A DNA stretch of 64,000 bases from contig DAOULV010000003.1 of NCBI GenBank assembly GCA_034416335.1, positions 1 through 64,000 on the forward strand, in the 5' to 3' direction. The notes beneath the pieces were generated by a model that worked only from the letters and a program-made list of their open reading frames with translations, did no database searches and had not been told where the DNA came from. Below, in pieces: positions 25,426 through 34,395 of the stretch (position 1 is its first letter; the number at the start of each line of letters is the position of its first letter). Source of the DNA: MGML01 sp034416335 (GTDB lineage Bacteria; Chloroflexota; Dehalococcoidia; Dehalococcoidales; UBA2162). The translations under genes and the position numbers were made by a program.

Positions 25426-26973
25426 TTATATTACGGGGAAAACAGGAGGTATTGACAGTCGTTCCCGCAGAGCAGACTTATCGATTTCACCCGACTCATC
25501 ACGCGGCATAGCTCCGGTGAACATAATCCGCTTGGGAATCTTATAACTGGCGATTCGGTCAAGGCAGAACTGCCTGATCTCCTGCTCCGATATTTCCGCA
25601 TCTTTATGCAGGCTGATAACCGCTCCAATTATCTCGCCCCGCATTTTATCCGGGATTCCCATAACGGCAAGTTCAGCCACTTCAGGAATTTCCGATATCA
25701 CGCTTTCTATATCCGCCGGGTATATATTCTGTCCTTTCACGATAATGGTATCTTTACTTCTACCGGTAATGTACAGATTACCGTCTTCATCTCTCATGCC
25801 GATATCACCGGTTGAAAGCCACCCGTCTTTAATGGACTCACTCGTACCGTCCGGATTATTATAATATCCCTTCATTAAAGGTCCGCTTACCAGAATCTCG
25901 CCGGATACACCGGGCGGCAGTTCGATTCCGGTAGAATCGAGTATCTTTATCTCCCAGCCTGATAACGGTTTCCCTATCGAGCCTATCTTACCTGTACCGT
26001 TGATGGACGGACAGGTAACATGGCAGACCGCTTCAGTCAGACCGTAGCAGTCCAGAATATCGTACCCGAAATACTCCTTGAACTCACGGGCAGTGGTGGT
26101 GGAAAGAGGGGCACCGGCACTGGCACACAGCCGCAGAGAACTTAGATCATTCTGTATGCCTTCCTTTTTCGCCAGATCCACGGCAAGGGCGAATATATAC
26201 GGTACACCGAGGAACATCGTGCCTTTCTCCCGCTCGATTGCATCCATAAAGCTGTTAATAGAAAGCCCGGTACCCGGAACCAGAATTATCGTGCCGCCCG
26301 TGTAAATGGTAGAAAGTGCCGCTGCAACCAGACCGTACACGTGAAACATCGGCAGTGCAAAAAGCATCATAATATCTTTATCTGTCTGTTCATAGCCCTC
26401 CGAAGACATAACTGCTTCCGAGATAAGGCTATAATGAGAGAGCATCACTCCCTTGGGTTGAAAAGATGAAGCTGACGTATACATTATCACCGCTATATCG
26501 TCAGGCGACAGCTCCGTGTTCGGATGCCCCGATGAGCCTTCAGCAAGAAATTCGTCGAATCCGGTGAAACGATGTTCCTGTTCCGGCCCCGCTTCAACTA
26601 CAAGCCTGACGGAATTGAAATCGGATATTGCTGGAGCTAATACGTCCAGTGCCGTTTTTTCCGATACAATCGCCACTGGTTGTGAATTATTGAAAAGAGA
26701 TTTCATTTCCCTGAGCTTGTATTGCTGGTCGAGAGGGAGTGCGATGGCACCTATCTTGGTGATACCGAAGAAAGCTATGAAAAACTCAGGGATGTTCGAC
26801 AGGAATAATGCAACTCTATCGCCCGCGCCTATTCCGTTTTTTATCAACGCGGAAGCAAAACGGTTCGATTCTTCATCCAGAGATGCATATGTCAGTCTGC
26901 GGTCGCCGTATACTATCGCAATTTTGTCCCCGTATCGGGAAGCTGTTTGCTCCAGCACCGATTTCAGGTTCAT
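25426..26973 (-). CDS. AMP-dependent acyl-CoA ligase-like protein with altered catalytic motifs
   Basis: 515 aa, full-length ANL fold. IMYTSASSFQPKGVMLSH stands at the P-loop (A3), usually TSGTTGxPKG; both glycines are missing. DCYGLTEAVCHVT (A5), STGDIGMRDEDGNLYITGRSKDTIIVKGQNIYP (A7/A8 hinge) are normal. At the C-terminus the A10 motif reads ESGEIDKSALRE, so Glu replaces the catalytic Lys of TGKI/NGKV. It may be a poor adenylating enzyme or have a different role. The ATP-grasp gene starts its stop codon 6 nt upstream, so the two form one unit. Confidence 0.85.
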   Translation of the reverse strand: MNLKSVLEQTASRYGDKIAIVYGDRRLTYASLDEESNRFASALIKNGIGAGDRVALFLSNIPEFFIAFFGITKIGAIALPLDQQYKLREMKSLFNNSQPVAIVSEKTALDVLAPAISDFNSVRLVVEAGPEQEHRFTGFDEFLAEGSSGHPNTELSPDDIAVIMYTSASSFQPKGVMLSHYSLISEAVMSSEGYEQTDKDIMMLFALPMFHVYGLVAAALSTIYTGGTIILVPGTGLSINSFMDAIEREKGTMFLGVPYIFALAVDLAKKEGIQNDLSSLRLCASAGAPLSTTTAREFKEYFGYDILDCYGLTEAVCHVTCPSINGTGKIGSIGKPLSGWEIKILDSTGIELPPGVSGEILVSGPLMKGYYNNPDGTSESIKDGWLSTGDIGMRDEDGNLYITGRSKDTIIVKGQNIYPADIESVISEIPEVAELAVMGIPDKMRGEIIGAVISLHKDAEISEQEIRQFCLDRIASYKIPKRIMFTGAMPRDESGEIDKSALRERLSIPPVFPVI

Positions 26974-26979
26974 ATAAGG

Positions 26980-27678
26980 CTATTCCTCGCTGAGAATCAC
27001 CCTTGCGTCTACGGCTGTTGCGCCGTCGCTGTAAGCGAAAACTGGGTTTAGGTCAAGTTCATCTATTTCGGGATGCTGTTCAACAAAAGCGGAGACCTTG
27101 AGTATTAATTCCTCCAGATTTTCCACGTCTACTGCTTCCTGCCCACGGTATCCTTCGAGTACGGGATACCCTTTAATCTCTTTAATCATTTCCCTGGCAT
27201 CTCGTTTTTCCAGGGGAACTATTCTGAATGCGACATCCTTAAGGATTTCTACCAGGATACCGCCGAGGCCGAACATAATCACCGGCCCGAACTGAGCGTC
27301 TTTGGACATACCGATAATAACCTCGACTCCGGGACGTGCCATTTGCTGTACCGATACGCCGTCAATTTTTGCATCCGGATATTCTTTCTTGATAGCCGTC
27401 ATTATATCATCGTAAGCCTGTGCCACCTTTTCCTCGGTATCAAGGTTAAGTTTTACGCCGCCGGAATCACTTTTATGCACTACATCCGGTGATGCTATCT
27501 TCAGCACTACGGGTAAACCCATCTGTTTACTCAGGGAAATTGCTTCATCTTTAGATGTCGCAAGTTTGGTTTCCACAACGGATATCCCTGCCTGTTTTAG
27601 AAGTTCTTTCGCTTCTATCTCGGTAAGAAGGTTTCTTCCTTCTGATTTGGCTTTATCGATCAACTGCTGTCCGGTCAC
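26980..27678 (-). CDS. ADP-forming acyl-CoA synthetase beta-like (ATP-grasp) protein
   Basis: 232 aa. LTEIEAKELLKQAGISVVETKLA, LPVVLKIASPDVVHKSDSGGVKLNL, IIGMSKDAQFGPVIMFGLGGILVEILKDVAFRIVPL and ELDLNPVFAY match the ATP-grasp beta subunit of ADP-forming acetyl-CoA synthetases. The CoA-binding alpha part with its phospho-His is absent here. It makes an operon with the acyl-CoA ligase-like gene 6 nt downstream, which may supply the CoA-binding function (inference). Confidence 0.87.
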   Translation of the reverse strand: MTGQQLIDKAKSEGRNLLTEIEAKELLKQAGISVVETKLATSKDEAISLSKQMGLPVVLKIASPDVVHKSDSGGVKLNLDTEEKVAQAYDDIMTAIKKEYPDAKIDGVSVQQMARPGVEVIIGMSKDAQFGPVIMFGLGGILVEILKDVAFRIVPLEKRDAREMIKEIKGYPVLEGYRGQEAVDVENLEELILKVSAFVEQHPEIDELDLNPVFAYSDGATAVDARVILSEE

Positions 27679-27858
27679 TTAAGCCGTCCTCCTGTGTAAT
27701 ATTTTACTGTCCAGATGTGATTGCCAAGTATAGCAGATTCTGTACTCTTTGCCAAGAAAACCGATTTGAAGATACGCCTGCCTTTTAACCGTACACCGGA
27801 GTGTTCCGGGACAATTTCTGATATAATTTAATCCTGTTTCATTTACAGGAGGACAGAT

Positions 27859-28767
27859 ATGATTACGTGGAATTCCGTAACCGAATGGCTTATCCAGCAT
27901 GGTATAAAGATCGTTATCATTCTTCTCGTCGGCGTAATCCTCTGGTTCCTGATACGCCGGCTTCTGCCGCCGCTCGTCAACCGCACGGTTGAGAAATCGA
28001 AAGGTGAGACTAAAAAAGGTCTTGAAAAAAGGACGAACACGCTTGTCGGAGTACTTACCGGCGCCGGAAGAATAATAATCGTAGTCGTTGTAATTCTCAT
28101 GATACTGTCCGAAATCGGTGTCCCGATAGGACCGATGCTGGCAGGCTTCGGCATTGCCGGTGTAGCCGTCGGTTTTGGAGCGCAGTATCTTGTCAGAGAT
28201 TTTATCGCCGGTATGTTTATCCTCTGGGAGAACCAGTACAGGGTAGGCGATGTCGCCAAAGTCGCGGATGTTACCGGACTGGTAGAGGAAGTAACTCTGA
28301 GGAAAACCGTTCTACGAGACGGCGATGGTATAGTGCATCATGTGCCTAACGGAGAAATCAGAGTAGCCAGTAACTTCACAAGGCATTTTTCCAGGGTTAA
28401 CCTGGATATTCCCGTATCGTATAACACCGACCTGGAACATGCGATGGCGGTAATAAACCGGATCTGCGAAGAACTCGCCGCCGAGGAAGAATGGCGTGAG
28501 AAGATGATAACCACTCCCAGAGCGCTCAGAGTAAACAACTGGGGAGATTCGGCAATAGATATTAAAGTTATGGGTGACGCCAAGCCTTCCGAGCAGTGGG
28601 CGATTATGGGAGAATTGAGACTTCGGTTGAAAAAGGCTTTCGATGCCGAGGGTATCGAAATACCCTGGCCACATATGAAAGTATATTTCGGCAACAGTAC
28701 CAGCCCAGGTACAAACACACATAGTCCGGATGATTCCGGACCGAGCGGAGGTAATGATGACAGTTAG
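27859..28767 (+). CDS. MscS-family mechanosensitive channel
   Basis: 302 aa. Hydrophobic segments lie at about residues 13-35, 60-85 and 87-105, followed by PMLAGFGIAGVAVGFGAQYLVRDFIAGMFILWENQYRVGDVAKV, the pore helix and beta domain of small MscS channels. VPNGEI and PWPHMKVYF mark the rest of the fold. It releases solutes on hypo-osmotic shock. AGGAGGACAGAT precedes the ATG. The 3' end overlaps corA by 11 nt. Confidence 0.93.
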   Translation: MITWNSVTEWLIQHGIKIVIILLVGVILWFLIRRLLPPLVNRTVEKSKGETKKGLEKRTNTLVGVLTGAGRIIIVVVVILMILSEIGVPIGPMLAGFGIAGVAVGFGAQYLVRDFIAGMFILWENQYRVGDVAKVADVTGLVEEVTLRKTVLRDGDGIVHHVPNGEIRVASNFTRHFSRVNLDIPVSYNTDLEHAMAVINRICEELAAEEEWREKMITTPRALRVNNWGDSAIDIKVMGDAKPSEQWAIMGELRLRLKKAFDAEGIEIPWPHMKVYFGNSTSPGTNTHSPDDSGPSGGNDDS

Positions 28768-29842
28768 AGCTTATTACAAAGACCAGGACGAAAATATCCT
28801 GATTAATATTGACCGGGAAAAGATAGAAACCGCACATAAATCCGGAGAGGGACTGCTATGGATAGATATCGAAGGCGACGATAAAGACGATATCAGTCTG
28901 ATGTCTGATATATTTCATTTTCACCAGCTTGCTATAGACGATTGCCTGGGTGAACGTATTAATCCACCCAAGGTAGATGAATTCGGAGACTATATTTTCG
29001 TGATACTTCACGGGATAAATTACTCGATAGAGTCTGACATCGTCGATACATCTCAGCTCGAATTATTTATAGGTCCTAATTTCGTGGTGAGTCATCATAC
29101 ATTTCCTATCCTGAGCACCCAGGAAGTCCGACGGCTCGTCGAAGACAGTGGCCGCCCCATGAATCGCGGTACCGATTTCCTCGCTCACGAGATTGCCGAC
29201 GCCCTGATAGATAATGTGTTACCGACTATAGATACAATGAATGATGTGGCTGACGACATTGAAGAGGAAGCGATACATAATCCCCGGAAAACGACCCTCG
29301 AAGCCATTCTCAAGCTGAAACGGTCGACTATGAAGCTTCACCGGGTGATGGCTCCCCAGAGAGATATTCTCAACCGGCTGAGCAGGCGAGAGTTCCATAT
29401 CATCACTGAAGACGCCCAGATATACTTCCGTGACATATACGACCACCTTGTAAGGATTGAAGACCTTAACCAGGGGATACGTGACAGGACCGACAATGCT
29501 CTTTCGACTTATATGTCGTCCGTCGCCAACCGGCAGAATGAAACGATGAAAGTTCTCTCCATCGTAGCCGCCATTTTCCTGCCGCTGTCGCTGCTTGCCG
29601 GTATCTACGGTATGAACTTCGAATATATGCCGGAACTCTCCTTTCACTGGGGATACTTCGCGGTACTCGGACTGATGGGAGTGGTGATAATCAGTGTATT
29701 ATGCTGGCTGTGGTTCAAGAACATGATATCTTTCGGCAGAAAGAGGATTACCTTTATCAGGCCACTAAAAGCAGATACGAAAAAAATACTGGGTCACATC
29801 GACCGAATAGCCAGGGAGAACCTGGACTCATGGAAACTTTAG
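28757..29842 (+). CDS. corA: CorA-type magnesium/cobalt transporter
   Basis: About 361 aa. ATG 28757 is chosen, with GGAGGT 5 nt upstream; 28754 is also possible. The N-terminal alpha/beta domain (LLWIDIEGDDKDDISLMSDIFHFHQLAIDD) is followed by a long helix, then LSIVAAIFLPLSLLAGIYGMNF with the conserved GMN selectivity motif, and a second membrane helix. It overlaps the mscS end, so translation is coupled. Confidence 0.93.
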   Translation: MTVRAYYKDQDENILINIDREKIETAHKSGEGLLWIDIEGDDKDDISLMSDIFHFHQLAIDDCLGERINPPKVDEFGDYIFVILHGINYSIESDIVDTSQLELFIGPNFVVSHHTFPILSTQEVRRLVEDSGRPMNRGTDFLAHEIADALIDNVLPTIDTMNDVADDIEEEAIHNPRKTTLEAILKLKRSTMKLHRVMAPQRDILNRLSRREFHIITEDAQIYFRDIYDHLVRIEDLNQGIRDRTDNALSTYMSSVANRQNETMKVLSIVAAIFLPLSLLAGIYGMNFEYMPELSFHWGYFAVLGLMGVVIISVLCWLWFKNMISFGRKRITFIRPLKADTKKILGHIDRIARENLDSWKL

Positions 29843-29871
29843 AGGTTTTTTCCGTCGTTAAAGAATAATAA

Positions 29872-30120
29872 ATGAACGACACTGTTCTTGAAGTATTTAA
29901 GTGGATAGCGCTGGCGCTGGCTGCCGGATTCGTCGGTTATTTCGGCCGCTACCTGGCAATGCAGATTATCGAGAAATCACGCCGTAAGAAACAGCCTCTG
30001 CCTTCGTCCGATGCTCCGCCAGATTCCGTAAACACCAGCGAAACATCTCTTAAAACAGAGAAGAAAAAGGCTAAAGCCGGGATAAAGAAGGCTAAAAAAG
30101 CGCAGAAAGAGAGTAACTAA
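29872..30120 (+). CDS. Small membrane protein with Lys-rich tail (82 aa)
   Basis: One membrane segment (WIALALAAGFVGYFGRYLAM), then a polar Ser/Pro linker and a Lys/Ala-rich tail (KKKAKAGIKKAKKAQKES). It starts 29 nt after corA. Similar small anchors exist in many bacteria; no function is assigned. Confidence 0.55.
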   Translation: MNDTVLEVFKWIALALAAGFVGYFGRYLAMQIIEKSRRKKQPLPSSDAPPDSVNTSETSLKTEKKKAKAGIKKAKKAQKESN

Positions 30121-30177
30121 CTAGCTTCTCTCTTTAGTAAATAGCCTGTCCTATACTAGCAATGCTAGACATTAGTG

Positions 30178-30411
30178 CTAGAGTTTCTCAAGCTGCTTTT
30201 TAAATTGTTCCGGCGTTATTTCGATTTCTCGCAGGATTTCACGAGTTAAGGGACGAGCGAGGTCTCTTCCGGGATGATTCGGAACAGTTGTAGTTCTACC
30301 ATCAGGATGACGATAGAAAACGTGACTTCCCTTTTTCCTAACAGGCTGAAATCCAAGAGATAAAAGAATCTTCGCCATCGTCGAGAAATTCACGATGGGA
30401 AGTCGGGTCAT
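30178..30411 (-). CDS. hicA: HicA-family mRNA interferase toxin
   Basis: 77 aa. KILLSLGFQPVRKKGSHVFYRHPDGRTTTVPNHPGRDLARPLTREILREIEITPEQF is the dsRBD-like HicA fold with the catalytic His in GSHVFYRHPDG. It cleaves mRNA when not bound by HicB. The start overlaps the hicB stop by 4 nt. The order is antitoxin first (hicB-hicA). Confidence 0.9.
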   Translation of the reverse strand: MTRLPIVNFSTMAKILLSLGFQPVRKKGSHVFYRHPDGRTTTVPNHPGRDLARPLTREILREIEITPEQFKKQLEKL

Positions 30412-30632
30412 ATTCCAACCTCAATCTGTTGAAGTCCAACGAACTGCGGGAAATCCGATAATTCACCGGATTCGCCGATTTCTTCAAGACACAATTCCAA
30501 TACCTCTTTAAGGTTATTTCGTAATTCATCAAGAGAAGAAGCTTGTGTATGTGCACCTTGGACACTTGGAATAGTCCCAACATAAAGATTAGTATCAGAA
30601 TCCCACTCAATATAAGCGGTAAAGGTTTTCAT
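30408..30632 (-). CDS. hicB: HicB-family antitoxin
   Basis: 74 aa. TAYIEWDSDTNLYVGTIPSVQGAHTQASSLDELRNNLKEVLELCLEE is the partial RNase-H-like HicB core. No C-terminal DNA-binding domain is evident after residue 74, so repression may need HicA or another partner. It overlaps hicA. Confidence 0.9.
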   Translation of the reverse strand: MKTFTAYIEWDSDTNLYVGTIPSVQGAHTQASSLDELRNNLKEVLELCLEEIGESGELSDFPQFVGLQQIEVGI

Positions 30633-30724
30633 TATTTTCTCCTTACTAAAAACACTAAATATATTATAGCACTCAAATTAACTCCCTAGACTAATCTTTT
30701 ATTTTCACTGGACATCATATTCGA

Positions 30725-30752
30725 ATTCTATCATATATGATAGATATATCAA
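30725..30752 (-). promoter_or_regulatory. hicBA promoter with 18-bp palindrome in the spacer
   Basis: Minus strand: TTGATA (30752-30747), a 16-nt spacer and TAGAAT (30730-30725). The perfect palindrome TCTATCATATATGATAGA (30727-30744) occupies the spacer and part of the -10. Likely the autoregulatory operator of the toxin-antitoxin pair. A second -10-like TATAAT lies nearer hicB. Confidence 0.55.
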
Positions 30753-30754
30753 TA

Positions 30755-33700
30755 CTAAACTATCCCCTTGACTACCCTCTCCAGCATTTCCCGCCAGTCA
30801 CTGCCCGGAATTCGTGTATCGATTCTGACCTGGAAACGTCCCGTGCTGACACCCACGATGTACAGGCGATCGAGTTTCTCCCTTTCGAACCTCATCCCTT
30901 CGAAGGGAGTCATCACAATTTCGCCGCGTTCGGTGGAAATGGCGCCTATTCCCGTGCCGGAAGCCAGTATCTTTATTTTCACCGCGTACAGCAGATTTTC
31001 AACTTCTTCCGGCGGTTCGCCGAACCTGTCTCTGAACTCGGCGGTGATGGTTTCCACTTGCTCGGGATTATCCAGGTCCGCCAGTTTCTGGTACATATCA
31101 AGCCGCGTCAGCAGGTCGGTCACGTAGTCCTGCGGAATAAAAGCCGGCACCGGTAACTCTATAGAGGGCGGCGGCAACCGCGAAGATATAATATCGTTCT
31201 CCGAAACACCTGCCTGCCTTGCCTTCTGTTCTTCTATAGCCTGCGACAAAAGCTGTGTGTAGAGATTAAAGCCCACGGCGGATATATGGCCGCTCTGCCT
31301 CATCCCCAGTAGAGTACCGGCGCCCCTGATTTCAAGGTCTTTCATCGCTATGGAGAAACCGGCACCGAGTTCGGACGCTTCGACAATCGTTCTCAGTCGC
31401 ATCTCGGCAACAGGTGAAAGACGCTGGCCTTTATCGTAAAGAAAATAAGCATAGGCAGTTTCCGTACCGCGTCCTACCCTTCCCCGAAGCTGGTGAAGCT
31501 GCGTCAGCCCGAACTTATCGGCACGATTCACTATGAGCGTATTTACGTTCGGCATGTCCAGGCCCGACTGTATGATACTGGTACACACCAGGATATCGCT
31601 GTTTCCCTGAATGAAATTGGTCATCACGGTTTCGAGTTCTCCTTCCGCCATCTGTCCGTGCCCGATAGTTATCCTCGCTTCCGGAACGAGTTCCCGGAGC
31701 TTCTCCGTGACAAGACCGATACTCCGAACCCTGTTGTGGACAAAGAAGACCTGTCCGTTTCTCTCAAGCTCTCTCAGTACGGCTTCCCGCACCAGGTGTT
31801 CGTTATATTCTGCCACGTAAGTTTTAATGGGCAGCCGCTCTTCCGGCGGCGTTTCCATCACGCTCATATCCCGCACTCCCACAAGGGACATATGGAGCGT
31901 ACGGGGAATTGGCGTCGCACTCAGGGTGAGAACGTCGACTTCCTTTCTCATCTGTTTCAGGTATTCCTTGTGGGTGACTCCGAAGCGCTGCTCTTCATCT
32001 ATTATCAGCAACCCGAGTTCTTTGAAAGCAATATCTTTCTGCAGAATCCGGTGGGTACCGATGCATATATCTACTTTCCCCGCCGCCAGGTCTTTAACGA
32101 TTCTCCGCTGTTCGGCGTGCGAACGGAACCTGCTTAACACTTCGATTGTCACCGGGAAAGCGCTCAACCTCTGGCTGAAAGTAGAGTAATGCTGCTCGGC
32201 AAGCACCGTTGTCGGTACCAGCACCGCTACCTGTTTACCGTCCATTACCGCCTTGAATGCCGCGCGGATAGCCACCTCCGTCTTACCGTAGCCGACGTCG
32301 CCGCAGACCAGCCTGTCCATCGGTTTTGTATTCTCCATATCCTCCTTGACCTGCCGCTGCACCTGTACCTGGTCGGGTGTCTCCACGTAAGGAAAAGCCG
32401 CTTCGACCTCCTGCTGCCAGACCGTATCTTTTGAGAATGCGAAGCCGGGGACCACTTCACGGCTAGCATAAAGAGTAATAAGATCATCGGCAATATCCTC
32501 GACAGCTTCCTTGACCTTACGTTTTGTTCGTAACCACTCCTGAGTACCCAGCCGACTCAGTACCGGTTCCTGCTCTCCTGCTCCGACGTAGCGCCCTACC
32601 CTGTCAATCTGGTCGGTAGGAACATAAAGCCTGTCGCCGGATGCATACTCAATAAGAATATATTCTTTCTCGCCACCACCTCTGTCCGTTTTCATCCTGG
32701 TAACACCGGCAAACCTGCCGATACCGTGCTCAATATGTACAACGTAGTCGCCGGGGTTCATATCAGTGAAAACACGATGGTGAGACACCGGACGTTTTTT
32801 CAGCAACCGTCTCTGCTTGATAAATCCGAAAATCTCCGTATCGGTATAGATGCAGGTATCGTCGTTGATAGTCCATCCGCCGGGCAACAGCCCCTGCACC
32901 AGGGTAAGTGAACCGGGAGGAGGTAATTCCCTGATTTCATCAACCGGTGTGGCGATAATGTCTTCATCGGCAAGGAGTTCGGATAAACGGCTTGCCTGGT
33001 GGCTGATAAGAACAAGCCTTTTCCCCGAATCCAGCATCTCCCGGATTTTCTCCATCAGCAGTGGAACCTGCCCGGCATAACTCGGTGCCGGCAGAAAATC
33101 CGTTTCATGCCAGTTTCCGTCTTCCATAACACCGAATGATGTGAGTCTTAATATTCTGCGACGACCGATAGCCGTTATAATCTCATTCCAGGTGAAATAA
33201 GGTGAAGGATAATTACCCGGAAGATCCTCCAGTTCCAGCTTCTCGTTACGCAGCTCTTCCGCCTTGTTCTGATAATCTTCAGCAGCAAGCCTGATATTCG
33301 ATGGCTCATCCAGGACAACAAGTCCTTTTTCCGGCAGATAATCCGTCAGATTACCGTTATTAAACAGGGGTGCATAAAACTGCAGGGCACCCGGCATTTC
33401 CTTTTCCAGAAGCATCGCCATTTCATGAGAGTAGTGTTCTCGCGCGTCAGGATTCAACCCGGAAAGATCAAGGTTTTTCAGTATCGATTCGGTACTTTTC
33501 CGATCACCGGAAAACGGCTGCAGCAGTTCAGTTGCCGGTCCTACCTTCAGCAGCGCAATTTCCCGTACTGAACGCTGCGTTGAGGTATCGAACAAGCGGA
33601 TGCTCTCTATGGTATTACCGAAAAACTCCAGTCTGGCAGGATAGTCACTGGTCGGCGGGAAAATATCCAGTATTCCGCCGCGATGGCTTATCGTGCCCGG

Positions 33701-34237
33701 AATATCCACCACATCTTCAAGCTTGTAACCGATAGACTGCCAGCGTGCAATAAGTTGAAACGGGTCTATATCTATCCCTTTACTTATGCTGTGTCCGGCT
33801 GCGAAAAATTCGTTTCTGGACGGAAGCTTCTGCATAAATGCAGCGGCGGATGAAATTATTACCGGAGGGGTTTGTCCCGATTTTTCAGCCCCGTTGATAC
33901 CTGTGAGTGCGGATAATGTCTGAATTCTCTCCAGAGAAGCCGATATATCCGATGTTATCCTCTCATACGGGAGAGTCTCCGGCTCAGGAAACAGCCTGAC
34001 ATCGGCTTCCGGATACCAGGCAGTCAGCAGTTCGTAAAATTTCCTGCTGTTCTCCGGCTGTGATGTAATCACAATCACCGGTATTTTCATGTCGGAATGA
34101 AGGCAGGCAGTAACGAACGGTTTCGCCGCGTCGAGAATAGCCACGCCTGACTCTCCGTTCTCACTCTCCAGGTCTTTGAACATATTATGATATGCAGGCA
34201 TCTCATCAGCCAGTGCCAGCAAGCCTGTTAAATTCAC
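30755..34237 (-). CDS. mfd: Transcription-repair coupling factor
   Basis: 1160 aa, normal length. A UvrB-like N-terminal part is followed by the CarD-like RNA-polymerase-binding region (DYVVHIEHGIGRFAGVTRM). The RecG-like helicase has LVCGDVGYGKTEVAIRAAF (Walker A), LLIIDEEQRFGV (DEEQ box) and LSATPIPRT, and the TRCF C-terminal domain starts near residue 990. It removes stalled RNA polymerase and recruits UvrA. The gene stands alone. Confidence 0.98.
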   Translation of the reverse strand: MNLTGLLALADEMPAYHNMFKDLESENGESGVAILDAAKPFVTACLHSDMKIPVIVITSQPENSRKFYELLTAWYPEADVRLFPEPETLPYERITSDISASLERIQTLSALTGINGAEKSGQTPPVIISSAAAFMQKLPSRNEFFAAGHSISKGIDIDPFQLIARWQSIGYKLEDVVDIPGTISHRGGILDIFPPTSDYPARLEFFGNTIESIRLFDTSTQRSVREIALLKVGPATELLQPFSGDRKSTESILKNLDLSGLNPDAREHYSHEMAMLLEKEMPGALQFYAPLFNNGNLTDYLPEKGLVVLDEPSNIRLAAEDYQNKAEELRNEKLELEDLPGNYPSPYFTWNEIITAIGRRRILRLTSFGVMEDGNWHETDFLPAPSYAGQVPLLMEKIREMLDSGKRLVLISHQASRLSELLADEDIIATPVDEIRELPPPGSLTLVQGLLPGGWTINDDTCIYTDTEIFGFIKQRRLLKKRPVSHHRVFTDMNPGDYVVHIEHGIGRFAGVTRMKTDRGGGEKEYILIEYASGDRLYVPTDQIDRVGRYVGAGEQEPVLSRLGTQEWLRTKRKVKEAVEDIADDLITLYASREVVPGFAFSKDTVWQQEVEAAFPYVETPDQVQVQRQVKEDMENTKPMDRLVCGDVGYGKTEVAIRAAFKAVMDGKQVAVLVPTTVLAEQHYSTFSQRLSAFPVTIEVLSRFRSHAEQRRIVKDLAAGKVDICIGTHRILQKDIAFKELGLLIIDEEQRFGVTHKEYLKQMRKEVDVLTLSATPIPRTLHMSLVGVRDMSVMETPPEERLPIKTYVAEYNEHLVREAVLRELERNGQVFFVHNRVRSIGLVTEKLRELVPEARITIGHGQMAEGELETVMTNFIQGNSDILVCTSIIQSGLDMPNVNTLIVNRADKFGLTQLHQLRGRVGRGTETAYAYFLYDKGQRLSPVAEMRLRTIVEASELGAGFSIAMKDLEIRGAGTLLGMRQSGHISAVGFNLYTQLLSQAIEEQKARQAGVSENDIISSRLPPPSIELPVPAFIPQDYVTDLLTRLDMYQKLADLDNPEQVETITAEFRDRFGEPPEEVENLLYAVKIKILASGTGIGAISTERGEIVMTPFEGMRFEREKLDRLYIVGVSTGRFQVRIDTRIPGSDWREMLERVVKGIV

Positions 34238-34395
34238 ATTTTCTCCTTTTACACAAACGCCGTTTAGGACTAGCCACTACTGACTAGCCCTCCGAAACCA
34301 GTTTAGCACAGCGCGATGACATGGTAAATAGACTGATTGTTCGCCCTTTACCGGCTTGATATAATTAAGCAAACCACCATGTATCAGGACGTTTA

